From: Desulfuromonas sp. DDH964
GTDB lineage: Bacteria; Desulfobacterota; Desulfuromonadia; Desulfuromonadales; DDH964
Assembly: GCF_001611275.1 (NCBI RefSeq)
Contig: NZ_CP015080.1
Coordinates: 1,488,001-1,552,000, forward strand
DNA: 64,000 nucleotides
Reading direction: 5' to 3'
The notes under the pieces are model-generated. The model had not been told where the DNA came from. It saw nothing but the letters and a program-made list of their open reading frames with translations, and did no database searches. Position 1 is the stretch's first letter. Every line of letters begins with the position of its first letter. Made by a program: the position numbers and the translations under genes. Positions 48,001 through 55,823 of the stretch are shown here, piece after piece.

Positions 48001-48147
48001 TGGTGGGGACCGATGGCGGTGGCCGTCATCTTCGGCCTGGCGGTGGCGACGCTGCTGACCCTGGTGGTGGTGCCGGTTCTCTATGCGCTGCTGGAAGGAG
48101 CCCGGGCCCGGCGGGCGGCGCGGCGCCCGGTCAGGGGAGAATCCTGA
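45034..48147 (+). CDS. RND-superfamily efflux transporter (AcrB type)
   Basis: 1037 residues with 12 predicted TM helices and two large periplasmic loops. RND signatures include the N-terminal YLTLPRESTPDITIPYVLV and the TM4 motif GMLVDNAIVIVEN. Asp398 corresponds to the first Asp of the AcrB proton relay, but the second is Asn399, and the TM10 Lys of AcrB is replaced in GVVVNNAIVLIDY. Proton coupling may therefore differ from AcrB. It overlaps the converging lipoprotein gene by 17 bases. Confidence 0.93.
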   Translation: MLLSNAAIGHRSTVFTLMFFAIVAGLYSYLTLPRESTPDITIPYVLVVTSYEGVAPADIETLITRPIERKLKGLKDVEKIRSVSAEGSSMITIEFNPKVDIDNALQWVRDKVDQAKGDLPDDLENDPSILEINFSEFPILMVAVSGDVNEAVLKGVGEELQDRIEEIPGVLDVVLTGGRERQIRVEFDPERMAAYQLSFTEILAAISQENVNIPGGSIDIGRGKYLLRVPGEFTDPAIIDNLVLVARDGRPIYFKDVATVRDTFEDRQSYARLNGNQSVTLAVKKRTGENIIAVADQVFALLSAARDQLPPGIELAVTMNQSKDIRRMVSELENNILTGLILVVAVIFLFLGVMNSIFVALAIPFSMLLSFVVLQAFGITLNMVVLFSLILALGMLVDNAIVIVENIYRHVQEGADRTAAARMAVSEVGWPVISSTLTTLCAFLPMIFWPGIMGEFMKFLPITLIITLTASLFVALVINPVICANFMTLRPGSKGGPTVDPWLLRAYQRTLEVALAHRALTVFVALFFLVTISGVYGLMGHGVELFPDTEPNNAYVEIQAPEGANLETSDALARAVEAVTRNEPDIEFSIAEVGVSASAEAGGDGSSPANQSKISLNFVERASRREDSNRVLGRIRAQVAKLSGAELKVEKQKEGPPTGAPVSIELSGEDIVTLGLLADQAKGLIEEVPGLVDLKDDLTKAKPEIRVLVDREKATLLGLSTAAISNTVKAAISGSKLGVYREGKDEYDIVARLPAARRQGTADIENLLVPSRSGGPVPLSSVARIELATGFGSIRHLDQKRVVTLTANTFGRNSNEVLQEVQARLAGLALPAGYKINFSGEQEEQQKASAFLAKAFIAALFLIVLVLVTQFNSLGQTFIVMTSVVLSLSGVFLGLLLTATPFGIIMTGIGVISLAGVVVNNAIVLIDYINQLRGQGLELQDALVRAGLVRFRPVMLTAVTTILGLLPMAVGVSFDFKSFSWEIGGESAQWWGPMAVAVIFGLAVATLLTLVVVPVLYALLEGARARRAARRPVRGES

Positions 48148-48661
48148 AGGAATCGAGCATCCCCTGGAAAATCTTGCGCTGTTCGGCAAACTCCTCTTGC
48201 GGTGCCGAAAAGGCGAGGATGAAAGCGCGGCTGCGGCCGGTGATCAAAGCGACCTCAAAGGAGCGCTCCGGGGTCGCGCCGGAGATCTTCTCCGCCGGCG
48301 CCTCCAGCTCAACCGGTTCGCGTGCCGTCAGGGTAAAGTCGGGGTGAGCGGCCCGGAAGAGGGCGAGGAGACGGTCGAAGCCACCGATCGCTTCACCGGT
48401 TGCCAGGGAGGTCACGTCCAGGCGGGCTGTCGGACTGGCGCCGGGTGCGCTCCAGCTGACCGTCGGCAATTGCCGGTTGCGGTCGGGCTGGACGCTGCGT
48501 ATCCAGCTCTGCGGATGTTCGATGGCAAAACCGAGGGTCGCGTCGATCTCGTAGCCGATGCGGCCGTTCGTTTCCGGAGTCTTGGCCGGTCGGCCGCAGC
48601 CGGTTGCAGCCAGCAGTAACGAGGTGAGCAGGAACAGAAAAAGGCCGCGCAGGGGTTTCAT
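48131..48661 (-). CDS. Lipoprotein of unknown function
   Basis: 176 residues with a lipobox (LLLAATGC, Cys22). The mature part starts with a pattern GYEIDATLGFAIEHPQSW reminiscent of PsbP/DUF1795-type proteins and ends with FAEQRKIFQGMLDSFRIL. GAGGAG is six bases before ATG 48661. Its stop lies inside the 3' end of the RND gene (17-base convergent overlap). Confidence 0.72.
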   Translation of the reverse strand: MKPLRGLFLFLLTSLLLAATGCGRPAKTPETNGRIGYEIDATLGFAIEHPQSWIRSVQPDRNRQLPTVSWSAPGASPTARLDVTSLATGEAIGGFDRLLALFRAAHPDFTLTAREPVELEAPAEKISGATPERSFEVALITGRSRAFILAFSAPQEEFAEQRKIFQGMLDSFRILP

Positions 48662-48759
48662 GCAACGCTCCTCGCCGGGGATGAGAACAGGGCAATAATA
48701 GCACAAGCCGGCCTGCTTCGCCGGCGGTGCCCGGTGGCCAACTTCTTCCGCTTTTGACT

Positions 48760-48796
48760 CAGCCCCGGGGGGCGGCGCAAGCCACCCCCGGGGCTG
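48760..48796 (+). terminator. Strong GC hairpin between the lipoprotein and MFS genes
   Basis: CAGCCCCGGGGG / CCCCCGGGGCTG, 12 base pairs with a 13-base loop, followed on the plus strand by TTTGTTT. It is just downstream of the MFS stop (48803, minus strand) and upstream of the lipoprotein start, so it probably separates these two minus-strand units, although the T tract faces the other way. Confidence 0.55.
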
Positions 48797-48802
48797 TTTG
48801 TT

Positions 48803-49984
48803 TCAGGGGGCGGCCGGGCGGGTGGTTAAAAAGGTGGCCCCGAGCGGAATCAGTGCCAGGACCAGCAGCAGGCCGACCAACAGGAAGGTGGAGCTGAGCC
48901 CATAACGATCGGCGAGCCAGCCGATCGGCGGCCCGGTGACGACAAAGAGGAGGCGAAAGCCGAGGGACTTGAGGGAAAGGATACTCGCCCGGTTCTCCCG
49001 GGTGCTGTCCCGTTGCAGGTGGTGGCGCAACAGGGGCCCCTGCAGTCCGCGCATGGCAGTGAGGAGGAAGTAGCAGGCAAAGGACCAGAGGGCGTGGGTC
49101 AGGCCGAGGCCGAGGTAGCCGGCGAGAATCAGTCCGAGGTAGAGCAGGAAGAGTCCGCGCTCACCGAGCTGGAAATGAAAGCGCTGGCCGGCGAAGGAGA
49201 AGAGGGCAACCGTCAGGTTGGCCGCCGCCCAGATCGGACCGAACCAGGCGAGGGGGACGTTGCACTCCTGCATGAAGGGCTGGATCAGCCAGACCGGGTA
49301 GAAGGAAGCGACGCCGAGGACCATGGAAAAGAGGAGGGTGGCGCGCAAACGGCGGTTTTCCAGGAGCGCATAGCGGCAGGTGCGCAGCGCCGCCCCCAGA
49401 TGGGACGACCCTGGGGCAGTCGCCTGATAGGGCGGCTCCCGCAGTGACCGGGTCACCAGCCAGGCAATCCCCCAGACAGCGATTTGCAGCAGGAACGGGC
49501 TGAGGGGCTGCCAGGCGTAGAGGAGCCCGGCAAAGAGCGCGGCGAGGGCCTCGCCGCCCTGGCCCCAGCCGGTCATGCGGCCATCAAAGCGGGCATACTC
49601 CTCCTCCCGCTGCTGCGTCCGCAGGGTTTCGAAGAGGAGCGCGCTGTCGGAGCCGCTGATGAAGGCGTAGGAGCAGCCGAGGAGCAGCTCCGCCGCCAGC
49701 ACCGCGGCAAACGAGGCGGCCACGGTATAGAGACTCCAGCCGGCGATGCCGATGGCGGCGGCGAGGCTCAGGGTGTAGCGGTAGCCGAGACGGTCGGCGA
49801 GGTAACCGGAGGGGTATTCGAGCAGCAGGGTGGCGAGGGAGAAGCAGCCCTGCAGCAGCAGGATTTCGGCCAGGGAGAGGCCGATCCGGTCTTTCCAGAA
49901 GAGGGTGATGATGGCCATCGGAAAGAGGGCCATCTTCAACGCCGAGAAGAGGTAGAGGAGGCGGATGTTGCGGGGAAAGTTCAC
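48803..49984 (-). CDS. Major facilitator superfamily transporter
   Basis: 393 residues, about 12 TM helices. It has the MFS loop GYLADRLGYRYTLSLAA between helices 2 and 3 and a second-half GWLADRYGLSS. A GSDSALLFETL segment in helix 4 region resembles drug/sugar-type exporters. GTG 49984 is the only suitable start. The gene follows the ferredoxin gene by 39 bases in the same direction. Substrate unknown. Confidence 0.88.
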   Translation of the reverse strand: MNFPRNIRLLYLFSALKMALFPMAIITLFWKDRIGLSLAEILLLQGCFSLATLLLEYPSGYLADRLGYRYTLSLAAAIGIAGWSLYTVAASFAAVLAAELLLGCSYAFISGSDSALLFETLRTQQREEEYARFDGRMTGWGQGGEALAALFAGLLYAWQPLSPFLLQIAVWGIAWLVTRSLREPPYQATAPGSSHLGAALRTCRYALLENRRLRATLLFSMVLGVASFYPVWLIQPFMQECNVPLAWFGPIWAAANLTVALFSFAGQRFHFQLGERGLFLLYLGLILAGYLGLGLTHALWSFACYFLLTAMRGLQGPLLRHHLQRDSTRENRASILSLKSLGFRLLFVVTGPPIGWLADRYGLSSTFLLVGLLLVLALIPLGATFLTTRPAAP

Positions 49985-50023
49985 GCGGTCAGGCAGCAGA
50001 TGGCAGCACGTGGATTTCCGCTG

Positions 50024-50242
50024 TCAGTCCTGCCAGTAGATGCAGGCGGCGGGGCAGGCATCCATCGCCTGTTCGATGATCGCCTCGGGGGCGCCGGTCG
50101 GATTGTAAACCTCCGACTTGTGTTCACCGTGGGTATGCTCGTGCCCCTCTCCCCCGGTCATGCGAAAGACCTCGGGGCAGATGTGGGTGCAGACTTCGCA
50201 GCTGATGCAGCTCTCCTGGTCGACGACGGGGATTCGGGCCAT
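50024..50242 (-). CDS. Small [4Fe-4S] ferredoxin with a histidine-rich insert
   Basis: 72 residues. Cysteines 12, 15, 18 and 22 (CISCEVCTHICPE) and two at 63 and 67 (CPAAC) fit a ferredoxin with one [4Fe-4S] cluster (Cys12/15/18 and 63, others partly in place of a second motif). Between them is an unusual loop GHEHTHGEHK with four His within eight residues. GGAGG precedes ATG 50242. It precedes an MFS transporter gene; the redox partner is unknown. Confidence 0.86.
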   Translation of the reverse strand: MARIPVVDQESCISCEVCTHICPEVFRMTGGEGHEHTHGEHKSEVYNPTGAPEAIIEQAMDACPAACIYWQD

Positions 50243-50310
50243 GGGACCACCTCCGGGGAAGAAAATTGACCGCGCCATGCTAGCACTTCCCGACGCGAAT
50301 TGCCACCGTT

Positions 50311-50326
50311 TGCCAAGGTTTTGCCA
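50311..50326 (-). promoter_or_regulatory. Possible sigma54 promoter of the ferredoxin gene
   Basis: On the minus strand TGGCAAAACCTTGGCA has GG and GC 10 bases apart, as needed for sigma54 (-24/-12); the -12 box is imperfect (TGGC rather than TTGC). A second overlapping copy of TGGCA is off by one. Confidence 0.3.
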
Positions 50327-50394
50327 CGTGCGTGCTAAGTCGTGGACTTCTCTTGATTATCACGACTTCACAGGGAGGTCGGGCTGTGCTATCT

Positions 50395-50423
50395 TTGCCG
50401 CTACTCGCTAGGCCGAATACAAT
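50395..50423 (+). promoter_or_regulatory. Sigma70-type promoter of the sensor kinase/sigma54 regulator operon
   Basis: TTGCCG (50395-50400), 17-base spacer, TACAAT (50418-50423), 27 bases before the kinase start. Confidence 0.6.
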
Positions 50424-50450
50424 TCGCACCATGGGGACGTTCAAACGCCG

Positions 50451-51968
50451 ATGAGCCGGAAAACCGGGCTACGCCTCGAAATAATCCTCAATATCATTCT
50501 GCTGGTCGGTGCAGCGCTTCTGCTGGGCAGTTTTCTGCTGCTGAAGATGACCGAGAAGGAACTCCTCGCCGAACGGGTCTCCCGCGCGCGATCGGTGGTG
50601 AGCCTGGCAACCGGTGTCGCTTCTGTCCCCGATTACGCGGGCCCGGGGACATCCCGGCTCGTCAGCGCCGAGGCTTTGTTGCGGCGGCTTGGTGTCGACC
50701 CGGCCCTGGTGAGCTGGCAGATTGTCGACAGCCGTCTGCAGGAGGTCGCGGCCTTCAGCGCCGGCGGCAGCCCGCTTGGCACGAGCGCCGATCTCCAACT
50801 GAGTCGCCTGGAGGGGGAGCCGCTGGTCCGGGTGCGCTACCAGGGGCTGCTGCTCCCCTTTTACTCCCGGGAGCCGGTCGATGTGACCGTGACCGGGGGG
50901 CTCTTTGCGGCGGGGAAGTTTATCGGGGCGCTGCAGGTACAGTTCACCCTGGAGGATATCCGGCAGCGGCTGGTAAAGACCCATCAGCTGGTGCTGCTTT
51001 ACGTCCTCTGTTACGGCACGGTCCTGGTTCTTTTCGGCTTTTCCCTGCTCGAACGCAACGTCGTGCGCCCGGTCCGCAGCCTGATGGAATCGACCCGGCA
51101 GGCCGCCGCCGGCAACCTTGATCAGCGTCTGGAGGCGACCGGACCCGAAGAAATTGCCGCCCTGGCCGACTCCTTCAATGAAATGCTGGCAGCGTTGCAG
51201 GAGAGTCGTAACGACCTGGAACAGCGCAACCGCCTGCTGCAGGAGAGCAACATCGCCCTGTCGCAGACGCGCCATGACCTGATCCGCTCGGAAAAGATGG
51301 CCTCGGTGGGGCACCTTGCCGCCGGCATGGCCCACGAAATCGGCAATCCCCTCGGCGCCGTCGTCGGTTACCTGGAGATTCTCAAAGGGGAGGAGCGCTC
51401 CGGCCGGTCGCGGGAGATCCTCGGACATGCCCTCGGCGAAGTCGGCCGCATCGATCGCCTGGTCAGGGACCTGCTCGATTACGCGGCGCCGCCCGGTGGC
51501 ATTCTGGAAGCGGTCGATCTCGCCGATCTGGCAAGGGGAGGGCTGGAGCGGCTTACCCTGCAGCACGCCCTGCGTGATGTCACCCTCGACACCAGCGCTC
51601 TGCCGCAACAGCTGCCCCCCGTGCACGCGGCCCCCCATAAACTGTTGCAGGTGGTGATCAACCTGGTCCTCAACGCCGTCGATGCGTCAACCCCCGGCGG
51701 GGTGATTCAGCTCAGCGGCGGCACCAGCGACGGCTGGGTCTGGCTGGCGGTGGCCGACCAGGGGTGTGGTATGACAGCGGAAGAGGTCTCGAAGATTTTT
51801 GATCCTTTTTTCACCACCAAGGCGCCGGACAAGGGGCGGGGCCTGGGACTGGCGGTTTGCCACCGGATTCTCGAAGAGGCCGGTGGGACCATCGATGTCG
51901 AGTCGACCCCGGGGCAGGGGAGCCGTTTTGTCCTGAAATTGCGAGCGATGGAGCCGGAGGCGTCATGA
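50451..51968 (+). CDS. NtrB/PilS-type membrane sensor histidine kinase
   Basis: 505 residues. TM1 about 11-32, a periplasmic domain of about 145 residues, TM2 about 180-200, HAMP (about 200-255, VVRPVRSLMESTRQA), a coiled coil, then HisKA with phosphoacceptor His in GMAHEIGNPLGAV and an intact ATPase domain (VLNAVDAS, VADQGCGM, GRGLGLAV). The style HEIGNPL is that of NtrB-like kinases. It pairs with the overlapping sigma54 activator. The signal is unknown. Confidence 0.93.
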   Translation: MSRKTGLRLEIILNIILLVGAALLLGSFLLLKMTEKELLAERVSRARSVVSLATGVASVPDYAGPGTSRLVSAEALLRRLGVDPALVSWQIVDSRLQEVAAFSAGGSPLGTSADLQLSRLEGEPLVRVRYQGLLLPFYSREPVDVTVTGGLFAAGKFIGALQVQFTLEDIRQRLVKTHQLVLLYVLCYGTVLVLFGFSLLERNVVRPVRSLMESTRQAAAGNLDQRLEATGPEEIAALADSFNEMLAALQESRNDLEQRNRLLQESNIALSQTRHDLIRSEKMASVGHLAAGMAHEIGNPLGAVVGYLEILKGEERSGRSREILGHALGEVGRIDRLVRDLLDYAAPPGGILEAVDLADLARGGLERLTLQHALRDVTLDTSALPQQLPPVHAAPHKLLQVVINLVLNAVDASTPGGVIQLSGGTSDGWVWLAVADQGCGMTAEEVSKIFDPFFTTKAPDKGRGLGLAVCHRILEEAGGTIDVESTPGQGSRFVLKLRAMEPEAS

Positions 51969-53329
51969 CAGGCCCGATGAAGAAGCTGTTGATCATTGAC
52001 GATGAGCCCGCGATGCGCCACATGTTGCGGCTGGTGCTGGAGAAGGAGGATTTCCAGATCAGCGAAGCGGCGAGCGGAAGTCAGGCGCTGGAACTTCTTG
52101 AACAGGAGCCCTTCGAGCTCGCCCTGTGCGACATCCGCATGCCCGAGATGGATGGGCGTGCCTTCCTGCGCGAGGTGGCGCAACGGCGGATCGCCCTCTG
52201 CATTATCATGATGAGCGCCTACGGCACGGTCGATACGGCGATCGAATGCATGAAACTCGGGGCCTACGACTATATTTCCAAGCCCTTCAAGCCCGACGAG
52301 GTGACCCTCACCCTGCGCAAGGCAGAAGAGCGCCTGCGCCTGAAGCGGGAGAACCTCCAGCTCAAGGAAGTCCTGGCCAAACGCGAGGGGCAGTTTTCCA
52401 TCGAGGATATCGTCTGCACCAGCCCGCAGATGCGCAAGGTCCTCGATACGGTGCGCCGGGTCGCCGCCAGCGACTCGCCGGTACTGATCAGCGGTGAGAC
52501 CGGGACCGGCAAGGAATTGATTGCACGCGCCCTGCACAGTGAGAGCCCCCGGCGGCAAGGGCCGTTCCTTGCCATCAATTGCAGCGCCATCGGCGCCGGC
52601 ATTCTCGAGAGCGAACTCTTCGGTCACGTCAAGGGCGCCTTTACCGGCGCCGACCGCACCAAGGAGGGGATTTTCGCCGCCGCCAGCGGCGGTACTCTCT
52701 TCCTCGACGAGATCGCCGAACTTCCCCTCGACCTGCAGCCGAAACTGCTGCGGGTGCTGCAGGAGGGGGAAGTCCGGCCGGTCGGTTCCACCAAGTCACG
52801 ACCGGTGGATACCCGGGTGGTCGCGGCCAGTGCCGTTGACCTGCGCGACGCCATAGACGAAAACAGGTTTCGCAGCGACCTCTATTACCGGCTGGCGGTG
52901 GTCGAACTGGGGTTGCCGCCCCTGCGCGAGCGCCCGGCCGACATCCCGCTGCTGGCCCGTCATTTCCTCGAAGAGATCGCGCTGCGGGAGGGTCGGCAGG
53001 CGCCACTCCTCGATGCGGAATCGAGCGCCAGGCTATCGGCCTATGCCTGGCCGGGGAATGTCCGTGAGCTGCGCAATGTGCTGGAAAAGGCGATGATCTT
53101 CAGTCCGCGCGGGGAGCTGGTGGTGGCGGCGTTGCCGGAGGAGGCACGGCGTCATCCGCGCGCCCTGGAGGGGGACTTTTCCCTGAAGAAGGCGGCGCGG
53201 CGCCTGGAGATCGAGTACATCACCAAGGCCCTGCAAGAGACCGGTGGCAATCGTACCCAGGCTGCCCGGCTGCTTGAAATCAGCCTGCGTGCCCTGCTTT
53301 ACAAGATCAAGGAATACGGTCTCGACTGA
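51965..53329 (+). CDS. NtrC-family sigma54-dependent response regulator
   Basis: 454 residues. Receiver domain (LLIIDDEPAMRHML, phosphoacceptor Asp in LCDIRMPEMDG), AAA+ domain (about 145-370) with Walker A SGETGTGKEL, the sigma54-contact GAFTGA motif (FTGADRTKEG) and GGTLFLDEIAELP, and a Fis-type helix-turn-helix at the C-terminus (GGNRTQAARLLEISLRAL). The start (ATG 51965) overlaps the kinase stop by four bases. It converges with the minor pilin operon after a four-base gap; a sigma54 promoter lies at the other end of that operon, so control of the pilus genes is plausible. Confidence 0.95.
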   Translation: MTGPMKKLLIIDDEPAMRHMLRLVLEKEDFQISEAASGSQALELLEQEPFELALCDIRMPEMDGRAFLREVAQRRIALCIIMMSAYGTVDTAIECMKLGAYDYISKPFKPDEVTLTLRKAEERLRLKRENLQLKEVLAKREGQFSIEDIVCTSPQMRKVLDTVRRVAASDSPVLISGETGTGKELIARALHSESPRRQGPFLAINCSAIGAGILESELFGHVKGAFTGADRTKEGIFAAASGGTLFLDEIAELPLDLQPKLLRVLQEGEVRPVGSTKSRPVDTRVVAASAVDLRDAIDENRFRSDLYYRLAVVELGLPPLRERPADIPLLARHFLEEIALREGRQAPLLDAESSARLSAYAWPGNVRELRNVLEKAMIFSPRGELVVAALPEEARRHPRALEGDFSLKKAARRLEIEYITKALQETGGNRTQAARLLEISLRALLYKIKEYGLD

Positions 53330-53333
53330 ATTC

Positions 53334-54353
53334 TTAACGGCGATTACAGTCGGCCAGGGTCACCACAACCTGCCGGCGTTCGCCATGTGAATTGACGACG
53401 CCCAGGGTCACCGGCTCTCCCGGAGCCTTGCCGCGCACCCGGCCGAGAAGCTCATCCCGCAATTCAAGCGGTCTCCCGTCCAGAGTGACGATCAATTCAC
53501 CCGGCTCGACTCCGGCCTCGGCCAGGGGCCCAGCGCCCAACACTTCCAGGACCCTGATTCCGGTACTCCCTGCCGCACCGCTTTCCGCGGACCGGCGGGA
53601 CGGTTCCCAGCTCTCGGCATAAATGCCACCGAGGGTGGCCGCCGTTGCCTGCCCATCCAGCAGCTCCTGGACCGCCGTCACCGGGCTCATGAAGGCAATC
53701 CCGCTCATTCCCCCCGTTCCCGACATGACAGAACTCTGTACCCCGACGACCTCTCCTGCGAGGTTGGTCCAGGGGCCGCCGGAGAGTCCCCTGGGCGCCT
53801 GGGCGGCGACGGGCTGGGCTTCGGTGTAACAGCGGTTCTGTACGTTCCACTCGAAAGTCAGCCGGTCACCGGCAACACTCCCCGGGAAGAGTAGCCCGTG
53901 GCGGTAAAGGGCGGTGCCGAAGAGGACCAGCGGCGTGCCACTGGTGGGAGGGGCCAAGGCCAGTTCGAGAGTCGGGAAGAGGCCACCGCGCCGTTCGACC
54001 CGCAACAGGGCGAGATCATGACCAGTATCGACACGAATGCGCTTCGCCCTGAGGCGACCGCCGCCGGGGGAGCGAACCTCGATCAGGCGTCCTCCCCTGA
54101 CGACGTGGGCGGCGGTGATCGCCAGCCCCTGGGAAGCGACAAACCAGCCGCTGCCGGCGAGGTGACCATCGACCAGAATTTCCAGGGAGGCGGCTTCGAG
54201 GCGGCTGGCGAGAGAGACCTTGGCCGGATTGGCACCAGCCGTTGCGGAGGGGAGAAGCAGGTAAAGAAGGAGCGCCCACCTGCAAGCAGCCGCAAAAAGA
54301 CCGCCTTGCCCGATTCGGTGGTGGACGGAGCTGAGCGGGCTAATCCCTGACAA
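53334..54353 (-). CDS. Secreted trypsin-like (HtrA-type) serine protease with PDZ domain
   Basis: 339 residues. Signal segment (about 20-42), then a trypsin-like domain with His (AITAAHVVRGG), Asp (VDTGHDLALL) and Ser (GLSGGPW; HtrA has GNSGGP). A PDZ domain follows (about 250-335; RVLEVLGAGPLAEAGVEPGE). TTG 54353 is inferred as start, with AGGA seven bases ahead, overlapping the end of the pseudopilin gene. Last gene in the pilus operon; it may trim or monitor exported pilus components. Confidence 0.85.
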   Translation of the reverse strand: MSGISPLSSVHHRIGQGGLFAAACRWALLLYLLLPSATAGANPAKVSLASRLEAASLEILVDGHLAGSGWFVASQGLAITAAHVVRGGRLIEVRSPGGGRLRAKRIRVDTGHDLALLRVERRGGLFPTLELALAPPTSGTPLVLFGTALYRHGLLFPGSVAGDRLTFEWNVQNRCYTEAQPVAAQAPRGLSGGPWTNLAGEVVGVQSSVMSGTGGMSGIAFMSPVTAVQELLDGQATAATLGGIYAESWEPSRRSAESGAAGSTGIRVLEVLGAGPLAEAGVEPGELIVTLDGRPLELRDELLGRVRGKAPGEPVTLGVVNSHGERRQVVVTLADCNRR

Positions 54354-54864
54354 AAGCCCGTCCTGTCATGGGGGAATCGACCGCCACCTGGAAACGTGGG
54401 GTGACCAGATCATCCGGTGCAAAGAAACAGAGATTGATTCGTCCTTCGTCGGCCGTTCCTTCATAAAAGCCGTCTTTGGTGGTGCCATTAGGAAAGTAAT
54501 TGACATCGTATATGGTTTCAGCGGTCAGGTCGCAGGCAGCCCCTCCCCGCACCACGACGGCACGGGTGAAATCGGTCCACTCGGCATCGCCAGGAGCGGG
54601 CCAGGTCGGTCCGGGGTAACTCCCGCTCTGGAGGGAAAAACGCTGCCCGGGAAGGTCGATGACCACCCGGTAAGGGGTGTTCTCGTTGATCGCCCGATCG
54701 CGCGCCCGGTGCATGGCGCCGAGGGCCGCCTGAGCGGCTTCGCGGTAGTCGGATTTGCGCAGCCAGCTGTTGAGGTTGGGCATGGCGATGATCGCGACCA
54801 CACCAAGTACTGCGACCACGACCATCAGCTCAATGAGAGTAAAACCTTTATCCGTTCTTACCAC
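54340..54864 (-). CDS. Type IV pseudopilin, FimT/GspH type
   Basis: 174 residues. A short leader followed by the prepilin peptidase motif GFTLIELM with the conserved Glu5, a hydrophobic helix (about 10-30) and a Cys-containing globular C-terminal domain. Such minor pilins prime or cap the pilus and may bind DNA. GTG 54864 is the natural start; no better ribosome site is seen. It lies between the Ig-like lipoprotein and the protease in the minor pilin operon. Confidence 0.9.
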   Translation of the reverse strand: MVRTDKGFTLIELMVVVAVLGVVAIIAMPNLNSWLRKSDYREAAQAALGAMHRARDRAINENTPYRVVIDLPGQRFSLQSGSYPGPTWPAPGDAEWTDFTRAVVVRGGAACDLTAETIYDVNYFPNGTTKDGFYEGTADEGRINLCFFAPDDLVTPRFQVAVDSPMTGRAFVRD

Positions 54865-54868
54865 GCGC

Positions 54869-55819
54869 TTACTCCTGTTTCGCCAGGGTCAGGGAGAATT
54901 CCTGCCGGGCCTGCATGCCGTCGGGGTCTGTGGCGACAACCCGGATGGTCCAGGAACCGGCGGTCCCTGGCGGGAAGGCCCAGGCGATCAGGCCGGTCTT
55001 TTCATCGACCTGCATCCCCGGAGGGGCCTCTTCGAGACGGTAGGTCAGCGGGTCGTTGTCAGGGTCCGTGGCCTCGGCCTGGTAGCGGAATCCGGTGTCC
55101 GGCACCACGGCGGGAGGGGTTGAGGTAAAGTGGGGCGGGCCGTTGGGGACGACGAGGTTGCCACCAACAAAGGGTTCCCCCTGGTCCCTGCCGTCGCTCG
55201 GGATGGCGGTAACGGTGATGCGGGCATCCCGCTTGAGATACTCGGCCGGCAGGACCGGGCCGGTCACCCACGGCAACTCCTCGCCATCGACCCGCCACTG
55301 GTACTCGACCTCGACGGGGTCACCATCGACATCGCTGGTCTCAGGGACGATGACCAGTTCCTTGCCGGCGATGATGACCGGGTCCTGGAACCCGAGCCGG
55401 GAAATAACCGGGGCGGCGTTGACGACCCGGGTGGAAACGCTGGCCCTGGCCGGACCGCAATCGACCCGGACCGCGACTTCATCATCCCGCTGGTAGTAGT
55501 CGCGCTCCAGGCGTGGTCCCGTCGCTGCCGGAACCTCCTGGCCATTGACCTCCCAGGCAAAGCGTCTCTCCTGGCGGCAATTGCTGACCATCACCTCCGC
55601 CCCGTCGGCCGAGGTCAATGGCTCCGGGATCAGCCGGATGGAGAGCTCCCCGCCCCCCTGATTGTTCGCGGTAGCGGCGGGGATCGGTTCGAGCATACGG
55701 TTGTTGACCGGGGCGGATTTCTCCGCCCCGGTCCCGGGTGCAGGCTTCTGTTCGCCCCGGTCGCAGGCCGCGGCCAGCAACAGGGCGGACAGAAGCGCAA
55801 GGGTCAATGAGAGTCGCAA
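54869..55819 (-). CDS. Exported lipoprotein with Ig/cadherin-like repeats
   Basis: 316 residues. Lipobox LLLAAAC (Cys19). Two or more beta-sandwich repeats are suggested by DVDGDPVEVEYQWRVDG and the later TDPDNDPLTYRLEEAP with ATDPDGMQA, the acidic calcium-binding pattern typical of cadherin-like domains. It starts four bases after pilY1 ends, so it may act with PilY1 at the cell surface. The function is unknown. Confidence 0.82.
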   Translation of the reverse strand: MRLSLTLALLSALLLAAACDRGEQKPAPGTGAEKSAPVNNRMLEPIPAATANNQGGGELSIRLIPEPLTSADGAEVMVSNCRQERRFAWEVNGQEVPAATGPRLERDYYQRDDEVAVRVDCGPARASVSTRVVNAAPVISRLGFQDPVIIAGKELVIVPETSDVDGDPVEVEYQWRVDGEELPWVTGPVLPAEYLKRDARITVTAIPSDGRDQGEPFVGGNLVVPNGPPHFTSTPPAVVPDTGFRYQAEATDPDNDPLTYRLEEAPPGMQVDEKTGLIAWAFPPGTAGSWTIRVVATDPDGMQARQEFSLTLAKQE

Positions 55820-55823
55820 CGGG

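Noticed and set aside
46876..48189. Minus-strand open frame of 437 codons inside the RND gene
   Set aside because: Mirror frame of the transporter; Gln/Arg/Gly-rich and without features.
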